Shown one piece after another: positions 46,101-57,900 of a stretch of DNA of 64,000 nt. Source of the stretch: Pomphorhynchus laevis (Eukaryota > Acanthocephala > Palaeacanthocephala > Echinorhynchida > Pomphorhynchidae). Location of the stretch: positions 1-64,000 of the forward strand of contig WNNJ02000521.1 of NCBI GenBank assembly GCA_012934845.2, read 5' to 3'. The position numbers and the translations under genes are program-made. Under the pieces are notes generated by a model, which saw only the letters and a list, made by a program, of their open reading frames with translations, was not told the DNA's origin and did not search any database. The first letter of the stretch is position 1. Each line of letters starts with the position of its first letter.

Positions 46101-46685
46101 ATTTAAGCTAGATGTCGGAAATGCATTTTCACAATGTCACAGAGGCAGCCGAAACGGCGTGTGATAGTTCATCTTACTGACGATGGCTGCCGGCTATCAC
46201 ATGACCGTCTAGGAGTGACGAAAGTTTGCAGACTGAAGAATATGCTCGATTTGAACTCTTACTTAAATATACGGAAAGAATTGCTATTCGCAATCTCGAG
46301 CAATACCGATTCAAACGAAACTTTTATGATTACATAGAAAGAATTGATCCACTCAATCTCGGTTTCTTACAGTCAAGCATCCAAAAGTTTGATCCTCTGG
46401 TTGTTTATGATGGTCTGCATTGCAAATTGTTGGATTTAAGAGCTAACGCCACCAACAATTTAAGCTAGATGTCGGAAATGCATTTTCACAATGTCACAGA
46501 GGCAGCCGAAACGGCGTGTGATAGTTCATCTTACTGACGATGGCTGCCGGCTATCACATGACCGTCTAGGAGTGACGAAAGTTTGCAGACTGAAGAATAT
46601 GCTCGATTTGAACTCTTACTTAAATATACGGAAAGAATTGCTATTCGCAATCTCGAGCAATACCGATTCAAACGAAACTTTTATG

Positions 46686-46687
<2 letters not shown>
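40170..46687 (+). repeat. 357-bp satellite array, main block
   Basis: One slightly diverged unit (from about 40170), one unit lacking its first part (40516-40755), then 16 complete 357-bp units in register from 40779 to 46490 and a last unit cut by (TA)n at 46688. The complete units are almost identical; single changes are visible in the units at 42207 (ACG to AGG), 45777 (CCAAAAG to CCGAAAG) and 40199. Each unit has two open frames of 67 and 80 codons in different phases, both closed by stops within the unit, so no continuous protein spans units. No hammerhead core is present in the unit. The extreme identity indicates recent amplification or gene conversion. Confidence 0.97.

Positions 46688-46758
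<71 letters not shown>
46688..46758. repeat. (TA)n microsatellite 3
   Basis: About 70 bases of TA repeat that replaces the unit sequence right after CTTTTATGATTA, where a normal unit reads CATAGAAAG. Confidence 0.97.
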
Positions 46759-46761
<3 letters not shown>

Positions 46762-47589
46762 ATAGTTATTACAAAAGCAGTCGAAACGTACCCTTACCAT
46801 TTCATCCGACTGACGATGACTGCTGGGTGGTTAGGATCGTCTCGGAGTTATACATTAGACTGATGGAGCTGATGATCGAAGTCCAGTTATTTAGCAGCAA
46901 ATTGGGATTAAAAATCAATCGTAGCCAGCTTTGGCTCCTAGACCACAGTTTCAAGCGATTTTTCGCAATAACAATATATATAGGTAATAATCGTTAAGCC
47001 GGCTGTTACGGGATCGTCCATTTTGAGATCCTTTTTCTATATTTTGTTATTGACGGTTTTACTCAATAACAAAATATATATATAAACATATATATATTGA
47101 ATAAGTTTTCGAATCGAGCAAATTCTTCAGCCTGCAAACTCTCGTCACTCCTAGACGGTCATGTGATAGCCGGCAGCCATCGTCAGTAGGATGAACTAGC
47201 GCACCCTATTTCGGCTGCCTCTGTGGCATTGAGAAAATGCATTTCCAGAATCTTGCTTAAATTGTTGGTTGCGTTAGCTCTTAAATCCTACAAATTTGCA
47301 AAGCAGACTATCATTAACAACCAGAGGATTAAACTTTCGGATGCTTGACTGTAAGAAACCGAGATTGAGTAGATGAATTTTTTCTTTGTAATCTCAAGAT
47401 TTTCGTTTGAATCGGTATTGCTCGATGTTGCGAATCGCAATTTTTTTCGTATCTTATAATAAGTGTTCGAATCGGGCATATTCTTCCGCCTGCAAACTCT
47501 CGTCATTACTAGACGGTCATGTGATAGCCGGCAGCCATCGTCAGATGAACTATCGCACCCTGTTTCGCCACCAACAATCTAAGCTAGAT
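46759..47589. repeat. Diverged satellite units in both orientations
   Basis: 46775-46870 is a highly diverged plus-orientation unit (GCAGTCGAAACG, TCATCCGACTGACGATG). 47090-47275 and 47275-47575 are minus-orientation units with many substitutions. An inverted pair around TTTTGTTATTGA lies at 47037-47085. These older copies mark the degenerate edge of the array. Confidence 0.75.
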
Positions 47590-48518
47590 GTTGGAAATGC
47601 ATTTTCACAATGTCACAGAGGCAGCCGATACGGGGTGTGATAGTTCATCTTACTGACGATGGCTGCCGGCTATCACATGACCGTCTAGGAGTGACGAAAG
47701 TTTGCAGACTGAAGAATATGCTCGATTTGAACTCTTACTTAAATATACGGAAAGAATTGCTATTCGCAATCTCGAGCAATACCGATTCAAACGAAACTTT
47801 TATGATTACATAGAAAGAATTGATCCACTCAATCTCGGTTTCTTACAGTCAAGCATCCAAAAGTTTGATCCTCTGGTTGTTTATGATGGTCTGCATTGCA
47901 AATTGTTGGATTTAAGAGCTAACGCCACCAACAATTTAAGCTAGATGTCGGAAATGCATTTTCACAATGTCACAGAGGCAGCCGAAACGGCGTGTGATAG
48001 TTCATCTTACTGACGATGGCTGCCGGCTATCACATGACCGTCTAGGAGTGACGAGAGTTTGCAGGCTGAAGAATATGCTCGATTTGAACGTTTACTTCAA
48101 GATACGGAAAGAATTGCTATTCGCAATCTCGAGCAATACCGATTTAACCAAAACTCTTAAGATTACATAGAAAGAATTGATCTACTCAATCTGGGTTTCT
48201 TACAGTTAAGCATCCGAAAATTTGTTCCTCTGGTTGTTAATGATGGTCTGCATTGCAAATTGTAGAATTTAAAAGCTAACGCCACCAACAATTTAAGCTA
48301 GATGTCGGAAATGCATTTTCACAATGTCACAGGAGCTGCCGAAACGGGGTGTGATAGTTCATGTTGCTGACGATGGCTGCCGGCTATCACATGACCGTCT
48401 ATGAGCGACGAGAGTTTGCAGGCTGAAGAATATGCTCGAATCGATCACTTGTTCATAGATACGGAAAGAATTTCTATTCGCAACCTCGAGCAATACCGAT
48501 TCAAACGAAACTCTTAAG

Positions 48519-48519
<1 letters not shown>
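47590..48519 (+). repeat. 357-bp satellite, right edge units
   Basis: A unit starting at 47610 is nearly identical to the main array; the units from 47967 and 48324 become progressively diverged. The last ends at CTCTTAAGATTA against (TA)n. Homogenisation falls off toward the edge, as expected for unequal exchange. Confidence 0.92.

Positions 48520-48569
<50 letters not shown>
48520..48569. repeat. (TA)n microsatellite 4
   Basis: About 50 bases of TA repeat joining the satellite at the same unit position as microsatellites 1 and 3. Confidence 0.97.
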
Positions 48570-48570
<1 letters not shown>

Positions 48571-48572
<2 letters not shown>

Positions 48573-49203
48573 GTTTGATTCAACCAGGACTGACTATTAC
48601 ACCTATCTGCTTTTCTCTATAGATAGAGAATTTCATGCTTCTACACAAACGCGTATACCGTTGTTGAAGTTTGTCGTCACACATAGGATGACTGGGCATA
48701 CGTATCGACTTTGAATATTGCGAGACTAATTCGGTTATATTTCTTGATCTGATGAGGATATATAGAATGCTGCCTGGTGTTTATGCCTCATCATGAGAAA
48801 AACATAGTGATTTATTTACGAGTACACCATTGTGTGTACTATGTATATATAACGAATAGTTGCTAGGTCACACGAGGTGACTTTCACATTGAAAACCAGC
48901 TACAGAATCCTTGTTCATGATATCCAATGCCATACACCCAGACTACTAACGGCGCCATTACCACAACCGTTTTCGTTTCGCCCGCTTTTTGCCACATGTT
49001 GGTAGCCCCGGGCTCGTCAGAAGGCTGACTACCAACTCTTCGCCTTTTGAAATTTGACTTATCTGAGATTCGAGCTGTCGCTCTCCGTACTTGGTTTGCG
49101 CTCTTGGCTGCTAGGCTACGTATCCAGGATTACCAGATTTCACACAGTATATGAAAACTTCCATCATGATATCCAGAAACTGCATTGTCCGAGATGCTTC
49201 TCT
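48571..49203 (-). repeat. Right inverted arm (pair of 37526-39508)
   Basis: Reverse complement of the left arm: its start matches 39508 downward (AAGTTTGATTCAACC), followed by a single truncated hammerhead unit that starts AAACGCGTATACC, then the SINE copy and the flank to about 37526. It has one partial ~463-bp unit where the left arm has three and a part, so unit number changed after the arms duplicated. Confidence 0.88.
48926..49157 (-). mobile_element. tRNA-derived SINE, right-arm copy
   Basis: Inverted copy of the SINE at 37573, with the same A and B boxes and the same flanking direct repeats (48909-48925 and 49158-49174). Shared target duplications show the SINE inserted before the arm was duplicated. 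Confidence 0.72.
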
Positions 49204-49382
49204 TGCATGCTTATTATAGATTTTATCGTATGAGATCATGAAGATCGATTGGAATCGGGACTGGTGAATCTTTGATGGATTCCTATTTATTTAACAATAG
49301 TTGCTAGGTCACACGAGGTGACTTTCGCATTAAAAACCAGCTACAAAATCCTTCCTTCATGATATCCAATCCCATACACACT
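49204..49382. other. Arm fragment and spacer
   Basis: 49204-49290 is unassigned. 49292-49382 repeats the arm segment also seen at about 48852-48960 (GTTGCTAGGTCACACGAGG), and ends where the segmental duplication begins. Confidence 0.6.
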
Positions 49383-50882
49383 GATATGTAGATGTGTGGT
49401 CGAAGCGACGAAGACTACAGAGCACTCTAACGGCGGAGTTGATTATGCGTTGTAGTGGTAGGATGAGAAACTTTAGAGAAATAATAGTACTAAAAACTTC
49501 ATTTTTTCGACACTAGGATATCTGGATTGCCAGTATATAATCAGACAGATTCATTTGCTCCTACGTCTCTGTCGCTTCGAACACACATTCACATATCTTG
49601 CCCAACTCTCCTGGTCCACCATCCACATCCGCATACAAGTTCGCCTTATTCTCTTAACTTTTCGTCTCATCGCTGTCGGGTCCCCATCGCTCATCAACAT
49701 CTCTTTCTTAGACGACACTCGCCCAAACTCACTGTCGTTACGTTCTCCTAATTCCCTCTTACTCCACGTTCCCAATTATTCAACAACTACGGTCTCTGAT
49801 CCTTCTTCGTCGCCGCTACCCTCGACTGGAATCAGCTCCCTCTCGACGTCCGTCGCACTTCCTCCTTTATAACGACTTGTTAATAGTATTGAGAGCAGAT
49901 TCGAGATCAGTTGGACTAATAAGACTAAATTGATATGATGATTTTTCTCACTGGTCTGACAACCTTCCCAAACTTACTTTCTTGAACTTCATACTTCGTT
50001 CTCTACTTATCAACCTAGAGAGTTCATTTTAAAATAACTTAAATTTTGATATATTTTTCCGTAAAGCTAAATCCTTCTTGCGCTGGATTTCTCTTAAAGG
50101 AATCATTCAGACTGGTTCCGTGATGAAATTTTCACAAATCTACGCCCAATGCATTTGTTGTAGCAATGCATAATACAATCAGACAACTTGTCTATATCAT
50201 CCGATTTCGAACTGAAAGAATTCGAAAAGAATTAATATTAAATTTCGAATTAATTATTATGTTTACGATGATTATATACAATAATAATGTTTCGAAATAA
50301 CTTGTTTTTATCGAGTGAAATTGAGATCGGACTAAAATGGATCAATGGTCTGATTCACCTAATGGAGATAGTTGGATAATATTAAAGTAGACATCAGCGG
50401 TAGTAAATATTTATCAAGATATTTACGGCATCTACCCGGAAATATATAAATTTCAGATTTTATGATTTTATGGCTTCTTCTAAGATGATTTACCTACAAT
50501 GAATTATTTGGCTGACCAGAATATATTCTTGTTGTAATTAGGAAAAGTATAAATACAGAAGAATATTTACACGAAGAAGATGAGGAGCTAAGAGAAGTCC
50601 ATTGGGTACAACAAGAATATATTTTTTAAAATATTTAATCTTAAACAATAATTCCTATAGTGTGTGGTAATGTTAGTTGTAAATAATGAACATAAAATGC
50701 GTGGTCGGTGAAAAAACTTCAAGGTCGGTGATTTGATAATCACAGAGAAAATGATTTTGATAATAACGTAAATATACAAAGCAAAGGAAATTGATTCTTT
50801 TTATCACCTTTTATACCTTTAAACTTTTCATTCTTTTTATACTGTTTTAGCTTATAGGATGTTCTGAAGAACGATTAAAGCC
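49383..50882. repeat. Segmental duplication, copy B (pair at 3485-4984)
   Basis: About 1.5 kb in direct orientation, ~99% identical to copy A. It includes LINE-J fragments at 49383-49495 (minus) and 49548-49873 (plus). The left edge is a sharp join to the hammerhead/SINE arm. Confidence 0.88.
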
Positions 50883-51569
50883 CTTGATCGTTCTTTAGTT
50901 ATGCTTTTCAAGCTCTGAACAATAATGGCATTAATATGTAAAAATATTCAATATTATTTCAATATTATTAATATTATATATTTTAAAAAATAATGTCATC
51001 TAACAGTCATAGGAATTATTATAATAAATTATACAATTATAATATTTATTATATTAAATATAATATCATTAATTAATATTATATAATATATATATTAATT
51101 CGCTCATAGGTACAATTAGATTAATTTTGAAAAATATGGTGTCAGTGTGTTTGTTCATCCATTAACCACGAGTAATTAATAAAAAAATAAATGTTTAATT
51201 CCAAAAAAATCAGATCCAACAGAGAATTTCTTATTACATAAGAAATTATGTAATAAGAAATTACATAATTTCTTATTACATAATAAGAAACTCATTCTAC
51301 CATGGGTTTTGGTATTCCAAAACCCATGACTGTTAGATTGCAAATGTTGAAATTTTCTTTATCTAAAATATAGTCTGTATACTACACATCTTTCTTACTT
51401 TACTTCATTGAAATTACAAAAAACCTGGATTGCCTTGTCGGAAGGAATAAAATCATATATTGTAAAATTATTTAACTTTAAATTTTTAGATTCTTAGTTA
51501 TTAATAATTTTTTAAATAATAAATAATATTAAAATAGTACAGGTTACAAACACAATGTTTTCAAATTAA
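50883..51569. other. Unassigned AT-rich sequence
   Basis: Nearly pure A/T in places. Contains nested inverted repeats around 51225-51330 (TTTCTTATTACATAA and complements; TGGGTTTTGG...CCAAAACCCA). No coding frame. Confidence 0.4.
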
Positions 51570-51960
51570 TCGTCATTTTCAACCGAATCGGCTGTCTGGG
51601 TTTTATCGTCCTCTGCACTATCATCAGTTGTTGTATCCTCATTGCACTCGTCGTCTTCTACCGAAGTTTCATCAACGGATTCTTCTTCGTTTGCTTTCTC
51701 CTTTTCATCCGCTTCCACATCCACATTCTCGTCCATGTCATTGTGATTGTTCTTGTACGTTATTACATCTTAGACAAATCTTCTCAGTCTCTTTCCTCTG
51801 TCCATTCAGCTGTCGTTTCTCCTGACAACGCATCGATTCCATTCCCAGTCGATTTCATCAAGAAGAGATCTTCCGCTACATCCATGACGTCTTCATCTAA
51901 TCGGTCCTAGTCATCATCGTTTAACATTCCTTGTTCGCCTGTATCGTGAACTTCACCTTC
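51570..51960 (-). other. Acidic coding-like tract downstream of the REL LINE
   Basis: On the minus strand two adjacent frames encode strongly acidic peptides, RLDEDVMDVAEDLFLMK (about 51900) and then DENVDVEADEKEKANEEES to a TAA at about 51571. They are not in one frame. The tract follows directly after the LINE's C-terminal frame. It may be the LINE's 3' region, a captured host exon or a frameshifted tail. I do not recognise it. Confidence 0.3.
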
Positions 51961-51962
51961 TG

Positions 51963-54900
51963 TCTAGGCAGCGGACGCGGCAATGATCGCCTCCAGCATA
52001 CACGCCGAATTGCCACTTGGAGCAGCAGCGCTTAGACGCTGTATGAGGAATACACCTGCGCGCTGGTCTGCAATGACCCTACCTAGCATCTTTCCCGAAT
52101 CTTCGAAGAACTTGGCGGCCGAAGGACCAAATGCTCCAAGTGTATCGATAGCTAACGGCATAAATAGATATTAGTATGGTGAATACATTCGTACTTGTGC
52201 GTTTTCAATTCCTCTGCATCCGTTGATACATCCTGTGCCATCAATGGCACGAGTAATGTGACTCTTTGCCAGCGTGTTTGGACATGTTAAGTACCATACC
52301 AAGAGCTTTCTGCTCTTTAATGGTATTAGAGATTCACCATCGGGTCATTCGCCGTCAATTCGGCTAAGACCATTTGGCTCTAGTCGACAGAGAGCGTCGG
52401 CGGCTGTAAGTGTCATCTTGATTAGGTTATTAACCTCAGCATGGTGGGTGTAACGACTGCGTGCTCTAGGGCAATCCAATCCATGTCTTCCGAAACAGTC
52501 GATTCGTGATCCACAACTGCATACCTGGGTTTTACAGATCGGTAGGCTCAAACGCAAAGCAACAGCAATTGTCATGCTATTGTCGTTCAGTCGAGTTCCA
52601 AACGTTGTCAACGGTATTGCCTGCAGAAATGCTCCGGAAAATGGAGACAAAGCTGCTTTCAGTCGTGCTATGCTAACCTCATCCGTAGCACTCCGAACTA
52701 GGCTTTCGCGACATATATTTAGCAATGGTTGAGTCGACTGTCTCTGAGGTGTGTTTCCAGTGGAATAACAGTCCGCATATGCTTTGCCACTCCAGCAATC
52801 CCAGTACATAAGCCGCGTCGTCATCTGCTATAAAACCAGGCCGGACGTTTTCTAGTATTCAACCCGTTAGATTCTGAGATCCGATTACCGACGCCAAATA
52901 GACTGGCCCGGCGGTATTTTGTATTGATGGGATTCCCAGTCATCCCATTCTAATCGGTAATGTTGCCTGATTCCACGCGCTGTCGTTCAGCGGGATATTA
53001 AGAGTGTTCTTCAGAGCTAACCGTAGCATTTCGTCGTATTTCTGGATTTCGTTGCTTTGGTAGCATGGCGAGAATCGTATACGTGGGTTACTTTTGGTAG
53101 AGCGAATGCATTCTGTAACAGAAACACCACATCGTGTCTAGCCATCAACTTAAGTCGTGTGATTGTTCGATCTAACTGTATTGTTGCTTGTTCCAAATGC
53201 ATGCCAACCGATTTATTAGCGCCCACTGGATCTCCAAGCATTTCAGATACGTCCGGGCTGATTAGTTTTGCTCCAGGGAAAATATACTCGATCGCTTTGT
53301 ACAGCGATAAATCCTTTGTGATAATCTCACAAAAGATTTACTAGGCCGAGAACATAACCTAAATCTGCTATGCGACTAATATCGGAGATCAGTTCGGTGC
53401 TGTCACTCCCAATCGTACAGTCGTCCATGTACCACGCAGAAATAAGGAAATCGTCGATTCGACCATCTCATGTATAGTAGCACAAAATAGCAAAGGCCCA
53501 AGCGGATCGCCTTGCTGTACTCTCTGATCTGAAGGCACCACAAACTTTCCGAAGTAAATATCGCTCGTTTTAGCGTACCATGTTTTTATCCATGGCAGAT
53601 TTACAGGAAATCGTCTAGAAATTACCTCGAAAATCGGGTCCCGGCTTACACAGTTAAAAGCGTTCTAAAAATTTATCTTCAGAAGAGCGGATCCCGGTGT
53701 CAGATCATTGCGCAAAAAATTACGCCTTGCATGGACGATTGCTTCCGCTTCTCGTTTTACACCGACTCTAAATTGGTGAGGCATTAAGAATTCTAATGCC
53801 ATATCAGATACTCGGCGATTTGCAACCTTGTCGATTATTCGGCGCAACGTATTCCCCATAGCAATAGGGCGAATACCCCGTCCGGCTTCATAAGGCTAAA
53901 CGCTTTGCTCCGCAAAAGTCCGAGGATACTCAGAGTGGTACCTGTCCAGGCAGTGCTGAATTTACAAAATAGGTCAGCGCATCGATGAGTCGACTTCCGT
54001 TTATTCCTGCGAATGGTCTAGTTAAGTCGAGTAAGTGCAGTGCGCTCAACCCATCGATGCCCAAGGACGGAGCTCTTGGTAATGATCGCAAAGCTGACAC
54101 TATAAGGAGTCGGGTAACCGAAGAGAAATCGACAACAACATCGTCTGACTGCGTTAAATGGGATGACGTTTCACTGTTTGGATGTTTCGCACGCATAATG
54201 TTAAATAGCTGTTTGTCTGGAGTAGCAATGTTATTGGCAGAGCTAATCAAGCGAATTGCCCCAGTCACGTCCCCATCGTTGATGTTTTCGGACACTCATC
54301 GACAGAGACGGTGTTCTTCTCGCTCAGCGGTGTTAGCCCCATCAGCTTCTTCGCGTTTCGGTATATGGAGAGCCACAGGTTTAGCTAGTAGAGATGCTCT
54401 GTTAAATGTATTGCACCGTTCACGGTATGTGGTCGCTTAACGCTTTTGTGACGTGTCCATCGGTTTGCTTGGGTGGAAGTTCAAGCGCGTATTTTGGAAA
54501 ACATAGAAGCTCAGCCCATACCAATTGTTCCGACGGCGTCTTCACTACCGAGGTAAGCAATGACGCCAATTTTCCAGTTACAGCTCATCTGATCCCCCGT
54601 GGGATTCTTCGTACTGTACGTGTCTCCGCACTCATCCATCTATTTGAAACTGTTTTTACACATATATCATTTGTAGTTGTGTCTTTATCTTGTTGAAGAT
54701 GGGAGATATCAACGCTGTTGTGGATATACCGATTCAAAGGTGTGGCAATAGCTACCGGTGGCATACCCGAACCGCGACATCCAGGGGCACGGCCATGTTT
54801 ACGAAAAAGTCCACTTGCTCCTGCGACGAAACTACGATGGCAGACTGGACATCGTACATTTATAGTTGACAGTTCCTTGTTTTGTACGTTTTGATAATTC

Positions 54901-54995
54901 TGGTTTGGTGCTTTCATGAAGCTTTGGCTATTGATGTTGGGATGATGTACTGGCTGTTGTGTAAGAGTATCCGGTAAATTGTATATTAGTCTCAC
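51963..54995 (-). mobile_element. LINE with restriction-like endonuclease (R2/R4-type layout), decayed
   Basis: Read down from 54995. An N-terminal zinc finger at about 54860 (CPVCHRSF...H...C). The linker and RT entry lie at 54295-53930 (LRSLPRAPSLGIDGLSALHLL, NSALPGQVPL). Next is MGNTLRRIIDKVANRRVSD with LMPHQFRVGVKREAEAIVHA at 53859-53700. Motif A is near 53660 (LKINF then NAFNCVSRD), motif B is near 53520 (QQGDPLGPLLF) and motif C is near 53430 (WYMDDCTIG). The thumb is near 53240 (LGDPVGANKSVGMHLEQA). The C-terminal CCHC plus nuclease region is at 52824-52345 (CSCGSRIDCFGRHGLDC, EPNGLSRIDG) and continues PDGESLIPLKSRKLLVW, ending with PLAIDTLGAFGPSAAKFF and FLIQRLSAAA at 52161-51963. The PD...D nuclease pattern has a Tyr where Asp is usual. 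Several stops and frameshifts. Confidence 0.72.
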
Positions 54996-57900
54996 AATGT
55001 ATATATTTTATATATTTGTATATATTTTGAACTGAAATCTGGAATGTATAAGAAAAGAATAAGAAAAGAATTTTTAATAATTAATAATAATTGAAAAGTT
55101 ATTAATAATTGATATTTTCATAAAGTTATTGTTTAGTTCTTTTCAAATCAAAAAGCAAATTTTCTCAAAAATTTGCTTTTTGCTTTTTGCAGCTTGAGAC
55201 AGATGAGGAAGAAAATTCAAAAGTACAATATGATAAAAATCCTATTTTTATGTCGAAAATGTATAATAATTATTAAACTATTATTTAATTAAATTAATAA
55301 CCGCTATAACGTCATCATACTCATATATTTAATGTCAAATATTTTTTACATTTTGTCAACTATACATTTACAAAATATCGTTTCATTTATCAATTAACAA
55401 GTATTTATGTAATTAAAATAATTAATATTAAAATCATATTTTGTAAAATAATTTAACATTAAATTATTAGATTTTTAGTTATTAATAATTGATATTTTAA
55501 TAAAGTTATTGTTTAGTCCTTTTCAAATCAAAAAGCAAATTTTCTCAAAAAGATGTTTAAATAAAACCGTATGACATTAATTTTGGAACTTTTCTGACAA
55601 TAATTTGGAGCTTTACCAATGGGACATTAGAACTCAAGGAAAAAAATTATATGGTAAAAATAGTCAATTTATAACTCTAAAATAAAAATAACGCAGATTT
55701 TCAAAATGTAAAATTAGTGAATTTTAAAATAATTATAAGATTACAAAAGTAAATAGAGGAAATACATCATTGGGAATGTATTTTGGCCAGCTGCTAGGAT
55801 CAGGAGGATTAAAGCCAAAATATCATAACGTAATAGTTTCGCCCGATGACAATTTCTCTTAATTCTATCACAGTGAGTATTGTATTAAATAAAGATGTTG
55901 AATTATCGGCTCATAAAAATGTTGAGTTATAGTTTACTCTACATTTAAAGTCGCGCTTATCTTTAACATTCTAATACGTGTAGGAGCATAACTCCAAAAA
56001 TTGCTCCTATACATATTTTGTTTTTATGAAAAGAAAAACAAAATGTTGTAATTATGGTATTTAAAGCAATGAAACTATAAGTTGATTCATACGTCTTCTA
56101 GCGATTTAATGATTTTCCACTGCTCTCTTGTCAATAAAACTCCAAATACGGATTCCACGGAATCACTTATGTAAATCTACAAAATGTAAACTCAGTAATC
56201 GTCTCAATTAAGAAAGTACCGTATTAAACAGGGATTTCGAACATTTCGAAGGGCTACCAACGACAAATATGTGTTTATCTTCATCACAAACACTAAAATG
56301 AAATTGCATTTGAGCATACATCATATAGATTTCCGAAATTTATTTGTATAAATCAAATTATATCATGTGAGCTACAAAAGTTGTAAAGTACGCATATAAC
56401 GGAACCAAGTATTTTATAAAATGGTGTTTTCTACTTAGAAATTCAGATAAAAGTATTTTCTGATATCTAAGTGATTTTGGTTAAGCTTATAATATCAGCA
56501 TCACAAAAAATAGTGGCCCTTATATTCTCAATTATATGATACAATGATGATTAATCAAATTCTATTTTAATAGAGTTGTCTTTTGAAATTTATTGTTTAA
56601 TGTTTTGCCAAAGCATAGAATCAAAAACGGTGAAACTTGCCAAAGCATTAGTAAATCACAAAATAATCTCATTATTGATATATTTATATAAATTACCAAA
56701 ATCATAGAATAAATAATTACAAAATCATTTGAAAAATCATGTTATTAAGACATTAAAACTTGTTTCGATCATTCTTTACTAAATGATAATATTTTCCAAT
56801 ATCAAGTAAATACTGTTTTTAAGCGAAACCATTGAATAGCAAAAATACAAACCCTGAAGCGATGGTTTTCTCATAAATGAACAACAAATCGCTTAGTACA
56901 TAGAAATCTTCTTAAATAAAGATTAATCGTATGTCAGTAATATTCTTTAGAATCCTTAATTTTCCAAATACGAAATTGACCTATAGATAGTAACGAGTTT
57001 TCATAAAGGTGCAATAGATAAGAAAATCGTTAGCATGCAAATATCTCATTTGAATATTACAATATTAAAAAATGTTTGTAAGAAATTTTAATTAAACAAT
57101 TTAGGAAGTCACTGGATTCTGTTTCGCTCATCTTTAACCAAAAGACTTTTTGGATAACACAATTCAAAATATACTTGATAAAAATGAATTTTAAATTACT
57201 TTATAGACTAACATTCCTTACAACGTTGCTTTAAAAACTATTAAGATTATAGCAAATAAAATGTAAGGACATAATTATCATCAAAATATACGCAGAAAGT
57301 CCTGTTCGAGTCTTGAATGACTTCAAGTGAGCCCGTAATAGTTAAAATCGTCAATCGCGTATCGATTAGAGCAAAGAGCAATAAAATAGTTTCGAAGTGG
57401 TAAGTATATCAGATTATAAATATTAAAATATTTTCAAAATATTTATTATATGTATTTTATAGTCGATAATATAAAAATATGACGACCGATTCTATTTAAT
57501 TTTATATAAAATGTGATATAAAATTTTTACTGACAAAAACTTTGATCAACGAAATTAATCTTTACATTAACAAGTTAATGTAATTTATAGTCTAATAATA
57601 TAAAAACATAATGACCATAATTATAATTTTTTTCATTTTTTTCAGAACACTCAAATAAAACATATACACATATCAACCGTAAATAATTATAATATTATTA
57701 ATAATAATATTTTTATATTATTATTTTAATTATATAAAACACAATATCATATAATTCTATTTGATTTTATATTAAATTTGGGCGAATAAAATGTGATGTA
57801 AAATTTATTAAATACATTTTAATAATTATATTTTGTATGATCAACGAAATTAATCTTTACAAATAGATTTTACCAATAAGACAAGTTACTGTTAAGATTC

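Noticed and set aside
40779-46490. Tandem family of small genes (67- and 80-codon frames repeated every 357 bp)
   Set aside because: The frames are identical only because the DNA units are identical. They are in different phases, many starts are non-ATG, and each is closed within the unit. No splice or promoter pattern supports translation.
40779-46490. Hammerhead in the 357-bp unit (CTGACGA followed later by CGAAAG)
   Set aside because: The sequence between the two core-like pieces does not form a plausible stem II, and older edge units read GACGAGAG, so the core is not conserved.
40170-48519. CRISPR-like array
   Set aside because: Units are 357 bp with no short repeat/variable spacer structure, and the genome is eukaryotic.
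56215-57399. Long plus-strand frame with TAA/TAG but few TGA, as if a ciliate-type code were used
   Set aside because: eIF3j in the same window uses only CAA/CAG for Gln, LINE frames end at TAG, and A/T-rich composition explains the excess of TAA.
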